A stretch of DNA of 64,000 nucleotides from Pseudomonas alcaligenes (GTDB lineage: Bacteria > Pseudomonadota > Gammaproteobacteria > Pseudomonadales > Pseudomonadaceae): positions 2,051,001 to 2,115,000 of the forward strand of contig NZ_CP154874.1 of assembly GCF_041729615.1 (NCBI RefSeq). The letters are read 5' to 3'. A model generated the notes under the pieces. The model was not told the DNA's origin and searched no databases. It saw only the letters and a list, made by a program, of their open reading frames with translations. Shown here piece after piece: positions 32,499-41,152 of the stretch (positions are counted from its first letter, which is position 1; each line of letters starts with the position of its first letter). A program made the translations under genes and the position numbers.

Positions 32499-33329
32499 TC
32501 AGCCCTCCCCGCCGACGAAGCTGTCGCGCCAGTGCAGCGCGCGGGTCTCCAGCCGTTTGAGCAGGCCGTCGCTGAGCTTGCCGAGCACGGCCAGCAGGAG
32601 GATGGCGGCGATCACCAGGTCCGGTCGCGAAGTCTCGCGGCCATCGCTGAGCAGGTAGCCAAGGCCCTGGGTGGCGGCGATCAGTTCGGCGGCAACGAGG
32701 AACATCCAGCTCAGGCTGAGCGCCCCGCGCAGGCCGGTGAACAGGCTCGGCAGCGCCGCCGGCAGGAGGATGCGCCGGGTCAGCTCGACGCCGGACAGGC
32801 GATGCAGGCGGCCCACCTCGACCAGCTTGCGGTCGACATTGCGGATGCCGGCGAGCAAGGCCAGGTAGACCGGGAAGAAGGCGCCGAGGGCGATCAGCAC
32901 CACCTTGGGCGTCTCGTCGATGCCCAGCCACAGCAGCAGCAAGGGCACCCAGGCCAGGCTGGGGATGGCGCGCAGGGCCTGGAAGGTCGGCTCCAGGTAG
33001 CTCTCGGCGCGCCGGCTGAGGCCGACCCAGGCACCGATCAGCACGGCCAGCGCCGCGCCGATGGCGAAGCCGGCGGCAACCCGCGCCAGGCTGACGCCGA
33101 TATGCCCCCACAGCTCACCGCCGGCGGCCAGCCACCAGAGGGTCTGGCCGACCTGGCTGGGCGCCGGCAGCTGGTGTTCCGGTATCCAGTCCAGGCGCAC
33201 CAGTGCCTCCAGCAGCACCAGCAACGCCAGCGGCAGCGCCAGTCCGCGCCAGTGGTCCAGCCATGGGCGCCGGACGATCGGCGCGGCCTCGCTGCCGACG
33301 CGCACGCCGAGCAGGCTACTCGCGGGCAT
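32499..33329 (-). CDS. ABC transporter permease, sulfonate/sulfate-ester type
   Basis: A 276-residue inner-membrane permease (BPD_transp_1). It has helices at about 30-48, 88-110, 125-145 and 200-265, and the group-specific LRAIPSLAWVPLLLLWLGI followed by the EAA-type loop VGRLHRLSGVELTRRILLPAALP. Only one internal Met is present. It sits 6 nt after the binding-protein gene. Confidence 0.88.
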   Translation of the reverse strand: MPASSLLGVRVGSEAAPIVRRPWLDHWRGLALPLALLVLLEALVRLDWIPEHQLPAPSQVGQTLWWLAAGGELWGHIGVSLARVAAGFAIGAALAVLIGAWVGLSRRAESYLEPTFQALRAIPSLAWVPLLLLWLGIDETPKVVLIALGAFFPVYLALLAGIRNVDRKLVEVGRLHRLSGVELTRRILLPAALPSLFTGLRGALSLSWMFLVAAELIAATQGLGYLLSDGRETSRPDLVIAAILLLAVLGKLSDGLLKRLETRALHWRDSFVGGEG

Positions 33330-33335
33330 GGCTCA

Positions 33336-34325
33336 CTACTCCGTCTTGGCCAGCGGCTGGCCGATCACGCCGGCGGCCAGTTGCGGGCTGATCAGCTGGT
33401 CGACCACCGCGGCCACGTCGGTACCCGGGCGCACCAACTGCTCGTCGAGCAGGATCGGTGCGGCGGCCTTCAGCGCGGCGACGTGCTCGGCACCCGGCTG
33501 CGGGTTGCTGAAGTCGGTACGCGACAGTTGCAGCTTGGCCACTTCCAGCGGCAGCTTGGCTTCCCTGGCCAGCAGTTCGGCGGTCTGTTGCGGATGGGCG
33601 AGGGTCCACTGGCGCGCCTCTTCGTAGGCGGCGATGACCTTGCCGATCAGCTGCGGCTGCTCCTTGAGGAAGCTGTCGCTGACGTTGAGCACGCCGTAGC
33701 TGTTGAACTCGACATTGCGATAGAGCAGGCGCGAGCCGGCCTGCAGCTGGCTGGCGGCCAGGTGCGGATCGAGGCCGGACCAGGCGTCCACGTCGCCGCG
33801 CTCCAGGGCCACGCGGCCGTCCGGGTGCTGCAGGTGGACGATCTCCACGTCGCCCTTGCCCAGGCCGGCCGTGTTCAGGCTGCGCAGGAGGAACAGGTAG
33901 GGATCGGTGCCCTTGGTGGCGGCGATCTTCTTGCCCTTGAGGTCGGCCAGGCTCTTGATCGACGAGTCCTTGGGCACGGCCAGGGCGGTCCATTCCGGAC
34001 GGCTGGCGATGTACACGGTCTTCACCGGGCTGCCGTTGGCACGGCTGAGCACGGCGGCCAGGCCGGCGGTGGAGGCGAAGTCGATGCTGCCGCCATTGAG
34101 GTATTCGAGGGAACGGTTGCTGCCCTGGCTGAACACCCACTTCACGGCGATGCCATCGGCGGCCAGGCGTTTTTCCAAAATGCCCTGGTCCTTCAGTACC
34201 AGGCTGGTCGGCGCGTAGTAGGCGTAGTCGAGACGGACTTCCTTGGGCGCGGCGGCCTGCGTGCCCAGCGGCAGGGTGGCGGCCAGCAGCGCGGCGAGCA
34301 GATGACGGGGTTTGAAGCTTTTCAT
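33336..34325 (-). CDS. Periplasmic binding protein of the second sulfonate/sulfate-ester ABC transporter
   Basis: A 329-residue NMT1/SsuA-like binding protein with signal peptide (LLAALLAATLPLGTQAA). Motifs are VRLDYAYYAPTSLVLK, GSIDFASTAGLAAVLSRANG, KGKKIAATKGTDPYLFLL and RGDVDAWSGLDPHLA. The DYAYY opening instead of IGYQK suggests a ligand different from that of SsuA. No Met or Cys follows the start Met, the mark of a sulfur-starvation protein. Its stop lies 6 nt from the permease start. Confidence 0.9.
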   Translation of the reverse strand: MKSFKPRHLLAALLAATLPLGTQAAAPKEVRLDYAYYAPTSLVLKDQGILEKRLAADGIAVKWVFSQGSNRSLEYLNGGSIDFASTAGLAAVLSRANGSPVKTVYIASRPEWTALAVPKDSSIKSLADLKGKKIAATKGTDPYLFLLRSLNTAGLGKGDVEIVHLQHPDGRVALERGDVDAWSGLDPHLAASQLQAGSRLLYRNVEFNSYGVLNVSDSFLKEQPQLIGKVIAAYEEARQWTLAHPQQTAELLAREAKLPLEVAKLQLSRTDFSNPQPGAEHVAALKAAAPILLDEQLVRPGTDVAAVVDQLISPQLAAGVIGQPLAKTE

Positions 34326-34403
34326 GGGGAATCTCCCTGGACTCTGGGTGAGACCTTCCCGGCCGATGGCGGCCGGGTCAGGAGAAAGGTGAGGCCTGGC
34401 CGG

Positions 34404-35729
34404 TCAGAGGATCGGCAGGCTGTAGCTGAGGATCAGGCGGTTCTCGTCCTGGTCCGCCGCGCTGGTATTGCCGCGCAGGGTGGCGTTGCGCCAGGAGACG
34501 CCGAGGCCCTTGAGCGCGCCCTCCTGCAGCACGTAGTCGAGGCGGAAGTCGCGCTCCCATTCCTTCTGTTCGCCGGTGGCCGAATCGATGTTGTCACCGG
34601 ACAGGTAGGTGATGGTGGCCTTCAGGCCCGGCACGCCGACCTTGCTGAAGTCGTAGGCGTACTCGGCCAGCCAGGTGCGCTCGCCGGCGGAGAGGAACTT
34701 GCCGATCTGGCGGTCGGTAATCAGATAGGCGGTGGCGCCGTCACCCTGGTTGAGGAAGGGGAAGTTGCTGTCGCCTTCGACCTGCTGGTAGCCGGCGCTC
34801 AACGCATGGCCGCCGAGGCTGTAGGTGAACAGGGCGCTCCAGGTGTCGTTGTCGACCTCGCCCTTGGTCACGCCGTTGCCGTAGTAGCCGGTGCTGACGT
34901 AGCCATCGGCACGGCCGCTGGCACTGCCGTTGGCGCCATCGGAGTCGCTGTGGAAGTAGCGCAGGTCGGACTTCAGCGCGCCGGGGCCGATGGCCCAGGT
35001 GTGGGTCAGGCCGAGGAAGTGCTGCTGGTAGAAGTCTTCCAGGTTGCCGTAGTAGTACTGCGCCAGCAGGTCCTTGCTGATCTTGTAGTCGGCGCCGGCG
35101 TAGTAGAACTTGTTGCTGAACTGGCCGCTCTGGGCATTGTTGGCGCCGCCGATGGAGAGCCCCTCGGTGTTGCTCGAATTGCGCCCCTTGGCGTGTTCCA
35201 GCTGGCCACCGATCAGGGTCAGGTTGTCGATCTCGGCGGAGGTGATCTGGCCGCCCTCGAAGGTCTGCGGCAGCAGGCGACCGTCGTTGAAGGTGACCAC
35301 CGGCAGCTTGGGCTGCAGGGTGCCGATACGTGCCTCGGTCTTGGAGATGCGCACCTTGCCGGTCAGGCCCAGGCTGCTGAAATCGTCCACCGCGCGGCCG
35401 TTCTCGTCGGTGGGGAACACCGTACCGCCGTACTTGCTGGAATCCGGGTTGCCGTGGCGGCCCTTGCCGGAATCCAGCTTCACGCCGAGCAGGCCGAGGG
35501 CGTCGACGCCGAAGCCGACGGTGCCTTCGGTGTAGCCGGAGCTGTAGTTGAACTGGAAGCCCTGGCCCCATTCTTCCTGGGTGTTGGCGTCCGCGTTGCG
35601 GGTGTCCTGGTTGATGTAGAAATTGCGCAGGCCGAGGGTGGCCTTGCTGTCTTCGATGAAACCGGCGGCGGACGCCTGCTGGGCGATCACGCCGAGGGCG
35701 ACGGCCAGGGCCAGGGTGGACTTGTTCAT
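34404..35729 (-). CDS. OprD-family outer-membrane porin of the sulfur operon
   Basis: A 441-residue porin with signal peptide (LALAVALGVIAQQASA). The OprD start GFIEDSKATLGLRNFYINQDTR is followed by repeated amphipathic strands, and it ends SYSLPIL. Members are 16- to 18-stranded substrate-specific channels. It is first in the operon with the ABC transporter, so it probably passes the same organosulfur substrate through the outer membrane. The whole protein contains no Met after the start and no Cys, striking for its length. An AT-rich promoter region lies upstream. Confidence 0.9.
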   Translation of the reverse strand: MNKSTLALAVALGVIAQQASAAGFIEDSKATLGLRNFYINQDTRNADANTQEEWGQGFQFNYSSGYTEGTVGFGVDALGLLGVKLDSGKGRHGNPDSSKYGGTVFPTDENGRAVDDFSSLGLTGKVRISKTEARIGTLQPKLPVVTFNDGRLLPQTFEGGQITSAEIDNLTLIGGQLEHAKGRNSSNTEGLSIGGANNAQSGQFSNKFYYAGADYKISKDLLAQYYYGNLEDFYQQHFLGLTHTWAIGPGALKSDLRYFHSDSDGANGSASGRADGYVSTGYYGNGVTKGEVDNDTWSALFTYSLGGHALSAGYQQVEGDSNFPFLNQGDGATAYLITDRQIGKFLSAGERTWLAEYAYDFSKVGVPGLKATITYLSGDNIDSATGEQKEWERDFRLDYVLQEGALKGLGVSWRNATLRGNTSAADQDENRLILSYSLPIL

Positions 35730-36072
35730 GCTCGATGCTCCAGATGCTGTTCTTGGTCTAGTGCTGGGGCTCGAGTTGGCGGGGAGCCCCTGATTGATCG
35801 GGCTCGGTGCGGTGGTCCGCTGGCGGCTTGGCGGCCAATCTAGGGGATTTTCTTAATCCCTAAAAAGAATTGTTTTTCACTTTTATAAAACCAAAAAGAA
35901 TAACTGACACATCAAGCGTTGCGCATAAGCTAATGCCCAAAAAGTATTTGAGAGCTGCTTTTTAGATCGCTTAGCTTTATTGATACCGGACCACCGGACT
36001 TCCTGCCTTCACCCGAAGTTTCCCGTGTTCCGCCGCCTCGCCTGGCCGGGACACCCCACCACGAGGTCCGTC
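35730..36072. promoter_or_regulatory. Divergent, AT-rich promoter region of the porin operon and the SsuA-paralogue operon
   Basis: This 343-nt spacer has no gene. Its middle (35845-35975) is very AT-rich. AAAAAGAAT occurs twice in direct orientation at 35862-35870 and 35893-35901, 31 bp apart, three helical turns. The word matches half of the palindrome at 28615-28633. This is the likely site of a sulfur-starvation regulator acting on both operons. Confidence 0.55.
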
Positions 36073-37047
36073 ATGCCCCGCTTTCCCTTCTCCCGCCGCA
36101 GCCTGCTCGGCCTTGGCCTGAGCCTCGGCCTGCTCGCCGCCCTGCCCGCCCAGGCCGAAACCCAGCTGCGCATCGGCTACCAGAAATCCTCCACCCTGAT
36201 CAGCCTGCTGAAGAGCCAGGGCACCCTGGAACAAGCCCTGGCCGACCAGGACATCCGCGTCAGCTGGCACGAGTTCGCCAGCGGCCAGCCGCTGCTCGAG
36301 GCGCTCAACGTCGGCAATATCGACCTGTCCGCCGATGTCGCCGACACCGTGCCGGTGTTCGCCCAGGCCGCCGGCGCGCAACTGGCCTACTTCGCCCGCG
36401 AAACGCCGTCGCCGGCTGCCCAGGCGATCCTGGTGCGCGACGGCTCGCCGCTGCGCAACCTGGCCGACCTCAAGGGCAAGAAAGTGGCGGTGACCAAGGC
36501 CGCCGGTGCCCATTACCTGCTGATCGCCGCCCTGGCCAAGGCCAACCTGAAGTTCAGCGACATCCAGCCGGCCTACCTGACCCCGGCCGACGGCCGCGCC
36601 GCCTTCGAGAACGGCAAGGTCGACGCCTGGGTGATCTGGGAACCCTTCCTCAGCGCCGCCCAGCGCCAGCTGCCGACCCGCACCCTGGAGGGCAGCCAGG
36701 GCCTGGCCAGCTACCAGCGCTACTACCTGACCAGCAGCCGCTTCGCCGCCGAACACCCCGAGGTGCTGCAGACCGTCTACCACGAGCTGGCCAAGGCCGG
36801 CGACTGGCTGCGCGCCAACCCGGCCGAGGCGGCGCGGATTCTCGGTCCGCTGTGGGGCAACCTCGACCCGGCCATCGTCGAGCAGGCCAACGGCCGGCGC
36901 AGCTACCAGGTGCGCCCGGTGGAGCCGGACGGTCTGGGCGAGCAACAGAAGATCGCCGATGCCTTCTTCGCCGAGGGCCTGCTGCCCAGGGCCGTCGACA
37001 CCCGCGCCGTGGCCACCTGGCAGCCGGAGGCCGAAGATGTCCAGTGA
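36073..37047 (+). CDS. SsuA-like periplasmic sulfonate-binding protein, paralogue
   Basis: A 324-residue protein with an Arg-containing signal peptide (RRSLLGLGLSLGLLAALPAQA). It shares with SsuA the blocks LRIGYQKSSTLISLLK, VGNIDLSADVADTVPVFAQAAG and VDAWVIWEPF. It has no Met or Cys beyond the initiator. ATG 36073 has GAGGT upstream; an earlier in-frame start would precede the signal peptide. It overlaps the next gene by 11 nt. No permease genes follow, so it may use SsuBC or the neighbouring transporter. Confidence 0.9.
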   Translation: MPRFPFSRRSLLGLGLSLGLLAALPAQAETQLRIGYQKSSTLISLLKSQGTLEQALADQDIRVSWHEFASGQPLLEALNVGNIDLSADVADTVPVFAQAAGAQLAYFARETPSPAAQAILVRDGSPLRNLADLKGKKVAVTKAAGAHYLLIAALAKANLKFSDIQPAYLTPADGRAAFENGKVDAWVIWEPFLSAAQRQLPTRTLEGSQGLASYQRYYLTSSRFAAEHPEVLQTVYHELAKAGDWLRANPAEAARILGPLWGNLDPAIVEQANGRRSYQVRPVEPDGLGEQQKIADAFFAEGLLPRAVDTRAVATWQPEAEDVQ

Positions 37048-38263
37048 AGCCCGCCATCTGCACCCGCAGGCCGAGCCGCTGCTGGATGCGCGGCTGTTCC
37101 CCGCCGACTTCGGCAACCTCACCGTCAAGGTCGAGCGCCTGGCGCGCAAGCTGGCCGAGAGCGCGGTGGAACGCGACCGCCGTGGCGGCCATGCGCGTGC
37201 CGAGCGCGAGCTGATCCGCGACAGCGGCCTGCTGAACCTGGCCATCCCGCAGCGTTTCGATGGCGCGGAGCGGCCCTGGCCGGAGATCTACCGCATCGTC
37301 CGCCACCTGGCCGCCGCCGACAGTTCGCTGGCCCACCTGTTCGCCTTCAACCACCTGCAGGTGGCCACCGTCCTGCTGCACGGCAGCGCCGAGCAGCAGC
37401 GCCACTGGCTGACCCGCGCGGCGCGCGAGCGCTGGTTCTGGGGCAACGCCAGCAATGGCCGCGACCTCGGCCTGCAGCTGCAGGCGCGCGAGGAACACTT
37501 CGAGCTGAACGGGCGCAAGTCGTTCTGCTCCGGCGCCCTCGGTGCCGACGCACTGGTGGTCAGCGCGCCGCGCGCTGGCAGCGCCACGGAGCGGGTGTTC
37601 CTGGTGCTGCCGGCGCAGCGCGAGGGCCTGGCGATCAACGACGACTGGGATGCCTTCGGCCAGCGCCAGACCGACAGCGGCACGGTGCAGTTCGAGAATG
37701 TCTTCGTCGACCACGACGAGCTGCTGCTCTCCGGCGGCCAGAGCCCGCGCAGCAGCCTGCGGGTGTGCGTGTCGCAGCTGATCCTCACCCAGCTCTACCT
37801 GGGCAACGCCCAGGCCGCCCTGGACGGTGCCCTGCGCTACGTGCGCGAGCAGGCGCGGCCCTGGCTCGGCGCGGGAGTCGAGACGGCGACGGAAGATCCG
37901 TTCATCCAGAAACGCTTCGGCGAACTCTGGCTGCTCTACCGTGGTGCCCTGCTGCTCGCCGAGAACGCCGCCGAGCGCCTGCAGCGGGCCTGGGATAAGC
38001 CGGCACTGGGCGCGGCCGAACGCGGCGAGCTGGCGCTGCTGATCGCCGAGGCGCGGGTCGCCTCGGCCCGCGCGGCGCTGGAGATCAGCAGCCAGGTGTT
38101 CGAGGCCATGGGCGCGCGCGCCAGCGCCTCGCGCTACGGCTTCGACCGTTTCTGGCGCAACGTGCGGGTGCACAGCCTGCATGACCCGCTGGACTACAAG
38201 GTGCGCGACATCGGCCAGTGGCTGACCCGCGGCGTGGTCCCGACACCTTCGCTGTATTCCTGA
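37037..38263 (+). CDS. SfnB/DszC-like flavin-dependent enzyme of sulfur acquisition
   Basis: A 408-residue protein of the acyl-CoA dehydrogenase fold, group D flavin monooxygenase branch. Features are the N-terminal helical domain (1-120), the beta domain with WFWGNASNGRD and LNGRKSFCSGALGADALVVSA, and the C-terminal helices with LEISSQVFEAMGARAS. The last segment DPLDYKVRDIGQWLTRG is typical of SfnB/DszC-type enzymes rather than true fatty acyl-CoA dehydrogenases. Relatives oxidise sulfones or thiophenes with FMNH2. It is co-translated with the SsuA paralogue through an 11-nt overlap, which supports a desulfurisation role. The exact substrate is not deducible. Confidence 0.82.
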   Translation: MSSEARHLHPQAEPLLDARLFPADFGNLTVKVERLARKLAESAVERDRRGGHARAERELIRDSGLLNLAIPQRFDGAERPWPEIYRIVRHLAAADSSLAHLFAFNHLQVATVLLHGSAEQQRHWLTRAARERWFWGNASNGRDLGLQLQAREEHFELNGRKSFCSGALGADALVVSAPRAGSATERVFLVLPAQREGLAINDDWDAFGQRQTDSGTVQFENVFVDHDELLLSGGQSPRSSLRVCVSQLILTQLYLGNAQAALDGALRYVREQARPWLGAGVETATEDPFIQKRFGELWLLYRGALLLAENAAERLQRAWDKPALGAAERGELALLIAEARVASARAALEISSQVFEAMGARASASRYGFDRFWRNVRVHSLHDPLDYKVRDIGQWLTRGVVPTPSLYS

Positions 38264-38276
38264 ATCCGCGTTTTGC

Positions 38277-38313
38277 ACGGGGGCCGTCCGGGCAGGGCGG
38301 CTCCCGTTTTTTT
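38277..38313. terminator. Terminator between the SfnB-like gene and the convergent ATPase gene
   Basis: The stem ACGGGGGCCG/CGGCTCCCGT has one G-T pair and an 11-nt loop and is followed by seven T residues on the plus strand. It ends the 36073-38263 operon. Confidence 0.85.
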
Positions 38314-38330
38314 GCGCCCACGGGCGTGGC

Positions 38331-39236
38331 CTAGGCCCCCAGGCGGCGCGACAGTTCCGCCCGCTCCTGCGGCGTCAGCAGCCCCAGTTGCCGCTCGATC
38401 AGCGGCAGCGATGCAGCGCCAGGCAGATCGAGGTGCTGCGGCAGTATCTCCGCACCACCGCACACCAGCAGGGCGAAGTGGATGCTGTTCTCCAGTTCGC
38501 GGGTGTTGCCGTACCAGGCATGGGCCTCCAGTGCCGCCTGGGCGGCCGGGCCGATCTGCGGGATGGCCAGGCCCAGGCGCTGGGCATGGATGCCGAGGAA
38601 GTACTCGGCCAGCGGCAGGATGTCGCCGGGGCGCTCGCGCAGCGCCGGCAGATCGAGGCGGCCCTCGTCGAGATAGTGGAACAGGCGCTCGTCGAAGGTG
38701 CCGGCGGCCACCGCCCGGGCCAGGTCGATGCTGCTGGCGGCGACCAGGCGCACGTCCACCGGGGTGGCCTGCTGGCTGCCGAGCCGCTGCACCTCGCGCG
38801 TCTCCAGGGCTTGCAGCAACTGGGCCTGCAGCGCCAGGGGCAGGTCGCCGATCTCGTCCAGGTAGAGGGTTCCGCCACTGGCCGAGCCGAACCAGCCGGC
38901 GCGGCTGCCGGGGCCACCGGCATAGGCCCCGGCGACATGGCCGAACAGCTCGGCCTGACCCCAGCGCGGGCTGATGGCCGCGCAGTTGACGGCGACGAAC
39001 AGCCCGCCGCGTTCGCTCTCGCGGTGGATATGCCGGGCCAATAGCTCCTTGCCGGTGCCGGTTTCGCCTCGTATGAGCACGGCCAGACCGCTGCTGGCCA
39101 GGCGGTTGGCCTGGTCGCGCAGCTGGCGCGAGCGCGGGTCGACGAACACCAGCGCCTTGGCGCGGATGCTCAGCGGGCTTTTTTCGCTTTCGGTGAAGGT
39201 CAGCAGGGCGTGCTGCGGGTATTCGGGGCGACTCAT
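38331..39236 (-). CDS. Sigma-54 activator-like AAA+ protein lacking the GAFTGA loop and a recognisable HTH
   Basis: A 301-residue protein that is nearly all AAA+ domain. Walker A GETGTGKELLARHIH is at about residue 57, Walker B GGTLYLDEIGD at about 121, the sensor region is DVRLVAASSIDLA and the Arg finger LPALRERPGDILPLAEYFL. There is no N-terminal receiver or sensor domain, as in SfnR-type activators. The sigma-54 contact loop GAFTGA reads GAYAGG (103-108). The C-terminus (IERQLGLLTPQERAELSRRLGA) shows no Fis-type helix-turn-helix. It may be a divergent SfnR relative that needs a partner, or it may have lost activator function. It lies inside the sulfur region, convergent with the SfnB-like gene. 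Confidence 0.82.
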   Translation of the reverse strand: MSRPEYPQHALLTFTESEKSPLSIRAKALVFVDPRSRQLRDQANRLASSGLAVLIRGETGTGKELLARHIHRESERGGLFVAVNCAAISPRWGQAELFGHVAGAYAGGPGSRAGWFGSASGGTLYLDEIGDLPLALQAQLLQALETREVQRLGSQQATPVDVRLVAASSIDLARAVAAGTFDERLFHYLDEGRLDLPALRERPGDILPLAEYFLGIHAQRLGLAIPQIGPAAQAALEAHAWYGNTRELENSIHFALLVCGGAEILPQHLDLPGAASLPLIERQLGLLTPQERAELSRRLGA

Positions 39237-39327
39237 GGGGCAGTCTCTGCTCGCGGTGAGCCGCGCGCAGCGCCGGCTCAGGTGGGAATGGGGTGGACGT
39301 GGCAGCGCGGCGTGCGCATTCGCCGGC

Positions 39328-39909
39328 TCATGCGCGCAGGCGCTCCAGCTGTTCGATCTGCCGCTGCAGGCGGTACAGGTAGGCGAAGCCCTGCTCCCAG
39401 CGCTGGTGGCCGGACTTCACGTTGATATGCCCGGCACCCGGCAGGATGGCGGCCTGGCTGCCCCAGTCGCGGGCCATCTGCAGGGCACGCTGGGCACTGG
39501 CGGCGTGGTCGTTGTCCGAGCCCACCAGCAGGCTGGGGAAGGGCAACAGGTCGCGGGAGATCGGCGCGAAGCCGCGCAGGGCTTCGGGGCAGTTGGCGCG
39601 CTCGACATCGGCCGGCGCCACCAGCAGGGCGCCGCGCACCTTGCGCAGCGAGGCCACTGGCGCCTGCGCGGCCCAGCGCGCCAGGGTGACGCAGCCGAGG
39701 CTGTGCGCCACCAGAATCAGCGGGCCGCGGGCGGCCGCCACTTCGCGCCCCAGGGCGGCAACCCAGCGCTGCGGGTCGGGGTGGTCCCAGTCCGCCTGCT
39801 CGACCCGGCTGGCGCTCGGCAGGCTGCGCTGCCAGTGGCTCTGCCAATGCTCGGCGGGCGAACCCTGCCAGCCCGGCAGGATCAGGTAGTGGATGCTCTG
39901 GCTGGCCAT
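39328..39909 (-). CDS. Small RBBP9/YdeN-type alpha/beta hydrolase
   Basis: A 193-residue serine hydrolase. It opens HYLILPGWQGSPAEHWQSHWQ, the family signature. The nucleophile Ser is in VAHSLGCV, the acid is probably Asp in VGSDNDHAAS, and the His is in GAGHINVKSGHQRW. The start at 39909 has GGAGGC upstream. The biological substrate of this family is mostly unknown. Its promoter holds a GGAATAAG/CTTATTCC inverted repeat of the kind seen before other sulfur genes, so it is probably part of the same response. The preceding same-strand ATPase-like gene is 91 nt downstream. Confidence 0.85.
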   Translation of the reverse strand: MASQSIHYLILPGWQGSPAEHWQSHWQRSLPSASRVEQADWDHPDPQRWVAALGREVAAARGPLILVAHSLGCVTLARWAAQAPVASLRKVRGALLVAPADVERANCPEALRGFAPISRDLLPFPSLLVGSDNDHAASAQRALQMARDWGSQAAILPGAGHINVKSGHQRWEQGFAYLYRLQRQIEQLERLRA

Positions 39910-39967
39910 GGACTGCCTCCTCGGGTGCATTTCGGGCCAGTCTAGGCAGGGATAAACCACATGTTAA

Positions 39968-39993
39968 GGAATAAGAATTTATTTGCTTATTCC
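39968..39993. promoter_or_regulatory. Sulfur-type inverted repeat upstream of the hydrolase gene
   Basis: GGAATAAG (39968-39975) and CTTATTCC (39986-39993) are perfect inverse arms with a 10-nt AT-rich spacer, 59 nt before the hydrolase ATG. The arms match those in the lsfA control region. Confidence 0.62.
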
Positions 39994-40000
39994 ATTTAAC

Positions 40001-40966
40001 TCATCCGAGCACGATGCAGTCCTTGCCCTGGCGCTTGGCCTGGTACATGGCCAGGTCCGCGCGGGCATAGAGGTCGTCCAGCTGGTCGCCCACGCGCAGC
40101 TCGGTGAGCCCCTGGCTGACGGTCACCCCGAAACTGCTCTCGCCCGCCGGGAACTGCAGGCGCTGCACTTCACGCTGCAGGCGCTCGGCCACCAGGCGTG
40201 CCTGCTGGCTGTCGCAGCCGGGGAACAGGGCGGCGAACTCCTCGCCGCCGATGCGCCCGAACAGGTCGTCGCGGCGCAGCACATAGGCGCCGCAATGGGC
40301 CACGCGCTGCAGCACGCGGTCGCCCATCTGGTGGCCGTGGCTGTCGTTGATCTGCTTGAAGTTGTCGATGTCGAGCAGCAGGAAGGCCAGCGGGCGGCCG
40401 TTGGCGCGGGCTTCGCCGAACAGCTCGGCGGCGCGCTCGAAGAAGTGCCGGCGGTTGCTCGCGCCGGTCAGCACGTCGCTGGTGGCCAGGCGCTGCAACT
40501 CGCTCTGCAGGGCCTTCTTCTCGGTGATGTCCTCGGCGATGCCGACGATCAGCGACTGGCCGCCGAACAGGTTGGGCGGGCTGATGAAGCACTTGTCGCT
40601 GAGCCAGCGCACCTCGCCGTCACCACGGATGATGCGGTACTCGCGCTGCTCCACCGCGCCCAGCTGGTGCACCGACTGCAGGCTCTGCGCGGCGTATTCC
40701 ATGTCGTCGGGGTAGATGCTGTTGAGCCACTCGCCGTAGTCGGCCAGCAGCAGCGCGGCGCTGCGGCCGAAGATCTGCTCGTAGGCCGGGCTGACGTAGA
40801 TCACCCGGCGCTGCTCCCAGTCGAAGGCCCAGAGCACCGCGTTGACGCTGGCCAGCAGGCTGCTCACCAGCTGCTCGCGCTCGCGCAGGCGCTCGACCTC
40901 GCCACGGCTGTGCAGCAGGGCCAGAGTCAGGGTTTCCACTTCGCTGGGAGCTTGATCGTCGGTCAT
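40001..40966 (-). CDS. PAS-GGDEF diguanylate cyclase
   Basis: A 321-residue soluble protein. A short coiled N-terminus (about 10-35) is followed by a PAS domain with PAC motif (about 38-155; VIYVSPAYEQIFGRS, EYRIIRGDGEVRWLSD, IVGIAEDITEKK) and a GGDEF domain (about 160-320; active motif IGGEEFAALFPG). The catalytic site is intact, so it should make cyclic-di-GMP. I do not see the RxxD inhibitory site at the usual place. The ATG at 40966 has AGAGGTGG upstream and is preferred to one 24 nt earlier. The PAS ligand is unknown. It does not seem to be part of the sulfur operons around it. Confidence 0.88.
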   Translation of the reverse strand: MTDDQAPSEVETLTLALLHSRGEVERLREREQLVSSLLASVNAVLWAFDWEQRRVIYVSPAYEQIFGRSAALLLADYGEWLNSIYPDDMEYAAQSLQSVHQLGAVEQREYRIIRGDGEVRWLSDKCFISPPNLFGGQSLIVGIAEDITEKKALQSELQRLATSDVLTGASNRRHFFERAAELFGEARANGRPLAFLLLDIDNFKQINDSHGHQMGDRVLQRVAHCGAYVLRRDDLFGRIGGEEFAALFPGCDSQQARLVAERLQREVQRLQFPAGESSFGVTVSQGLTELRVGDQLDDLYARADLAMYQAKRQGKDCIVLG

Positions 40967-41152
40967 CCCGGACCACCTCTCGACTGCCATGGCTACAGCC
41001 TATGCGCCCGCGGCAAGGCTGGCGATGGGCGGATGCGGGGCTTGTGACGGGCGGCAGAAAATCCATCCATGCAGTCAGGAAGCGGGAACCTCGGCGCGTG
41101 CTGGTGGTATCGCCGGGGAGCCTGCGTAGAGGTGAACGCGCCCGAATCGACC

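Noticed and set aside
32280-35843. 1187-codon open frame on the plus strand
   Set aside because: It runs antisense to the ABC permease, binding-protein and porin genes, which have clear domains and signal peptides. Its product is Gly/Ala/Gln/His-rich, typical of a GC-rich antisense frame.
22687-41150. The sulfur region as a mobile island with integrase or att sites
   Set aside because: There is no integrase, transposase, tRNA end or flanking direct repeat, and base composition of the genes is like the rest. Only the order differs from PAO1.
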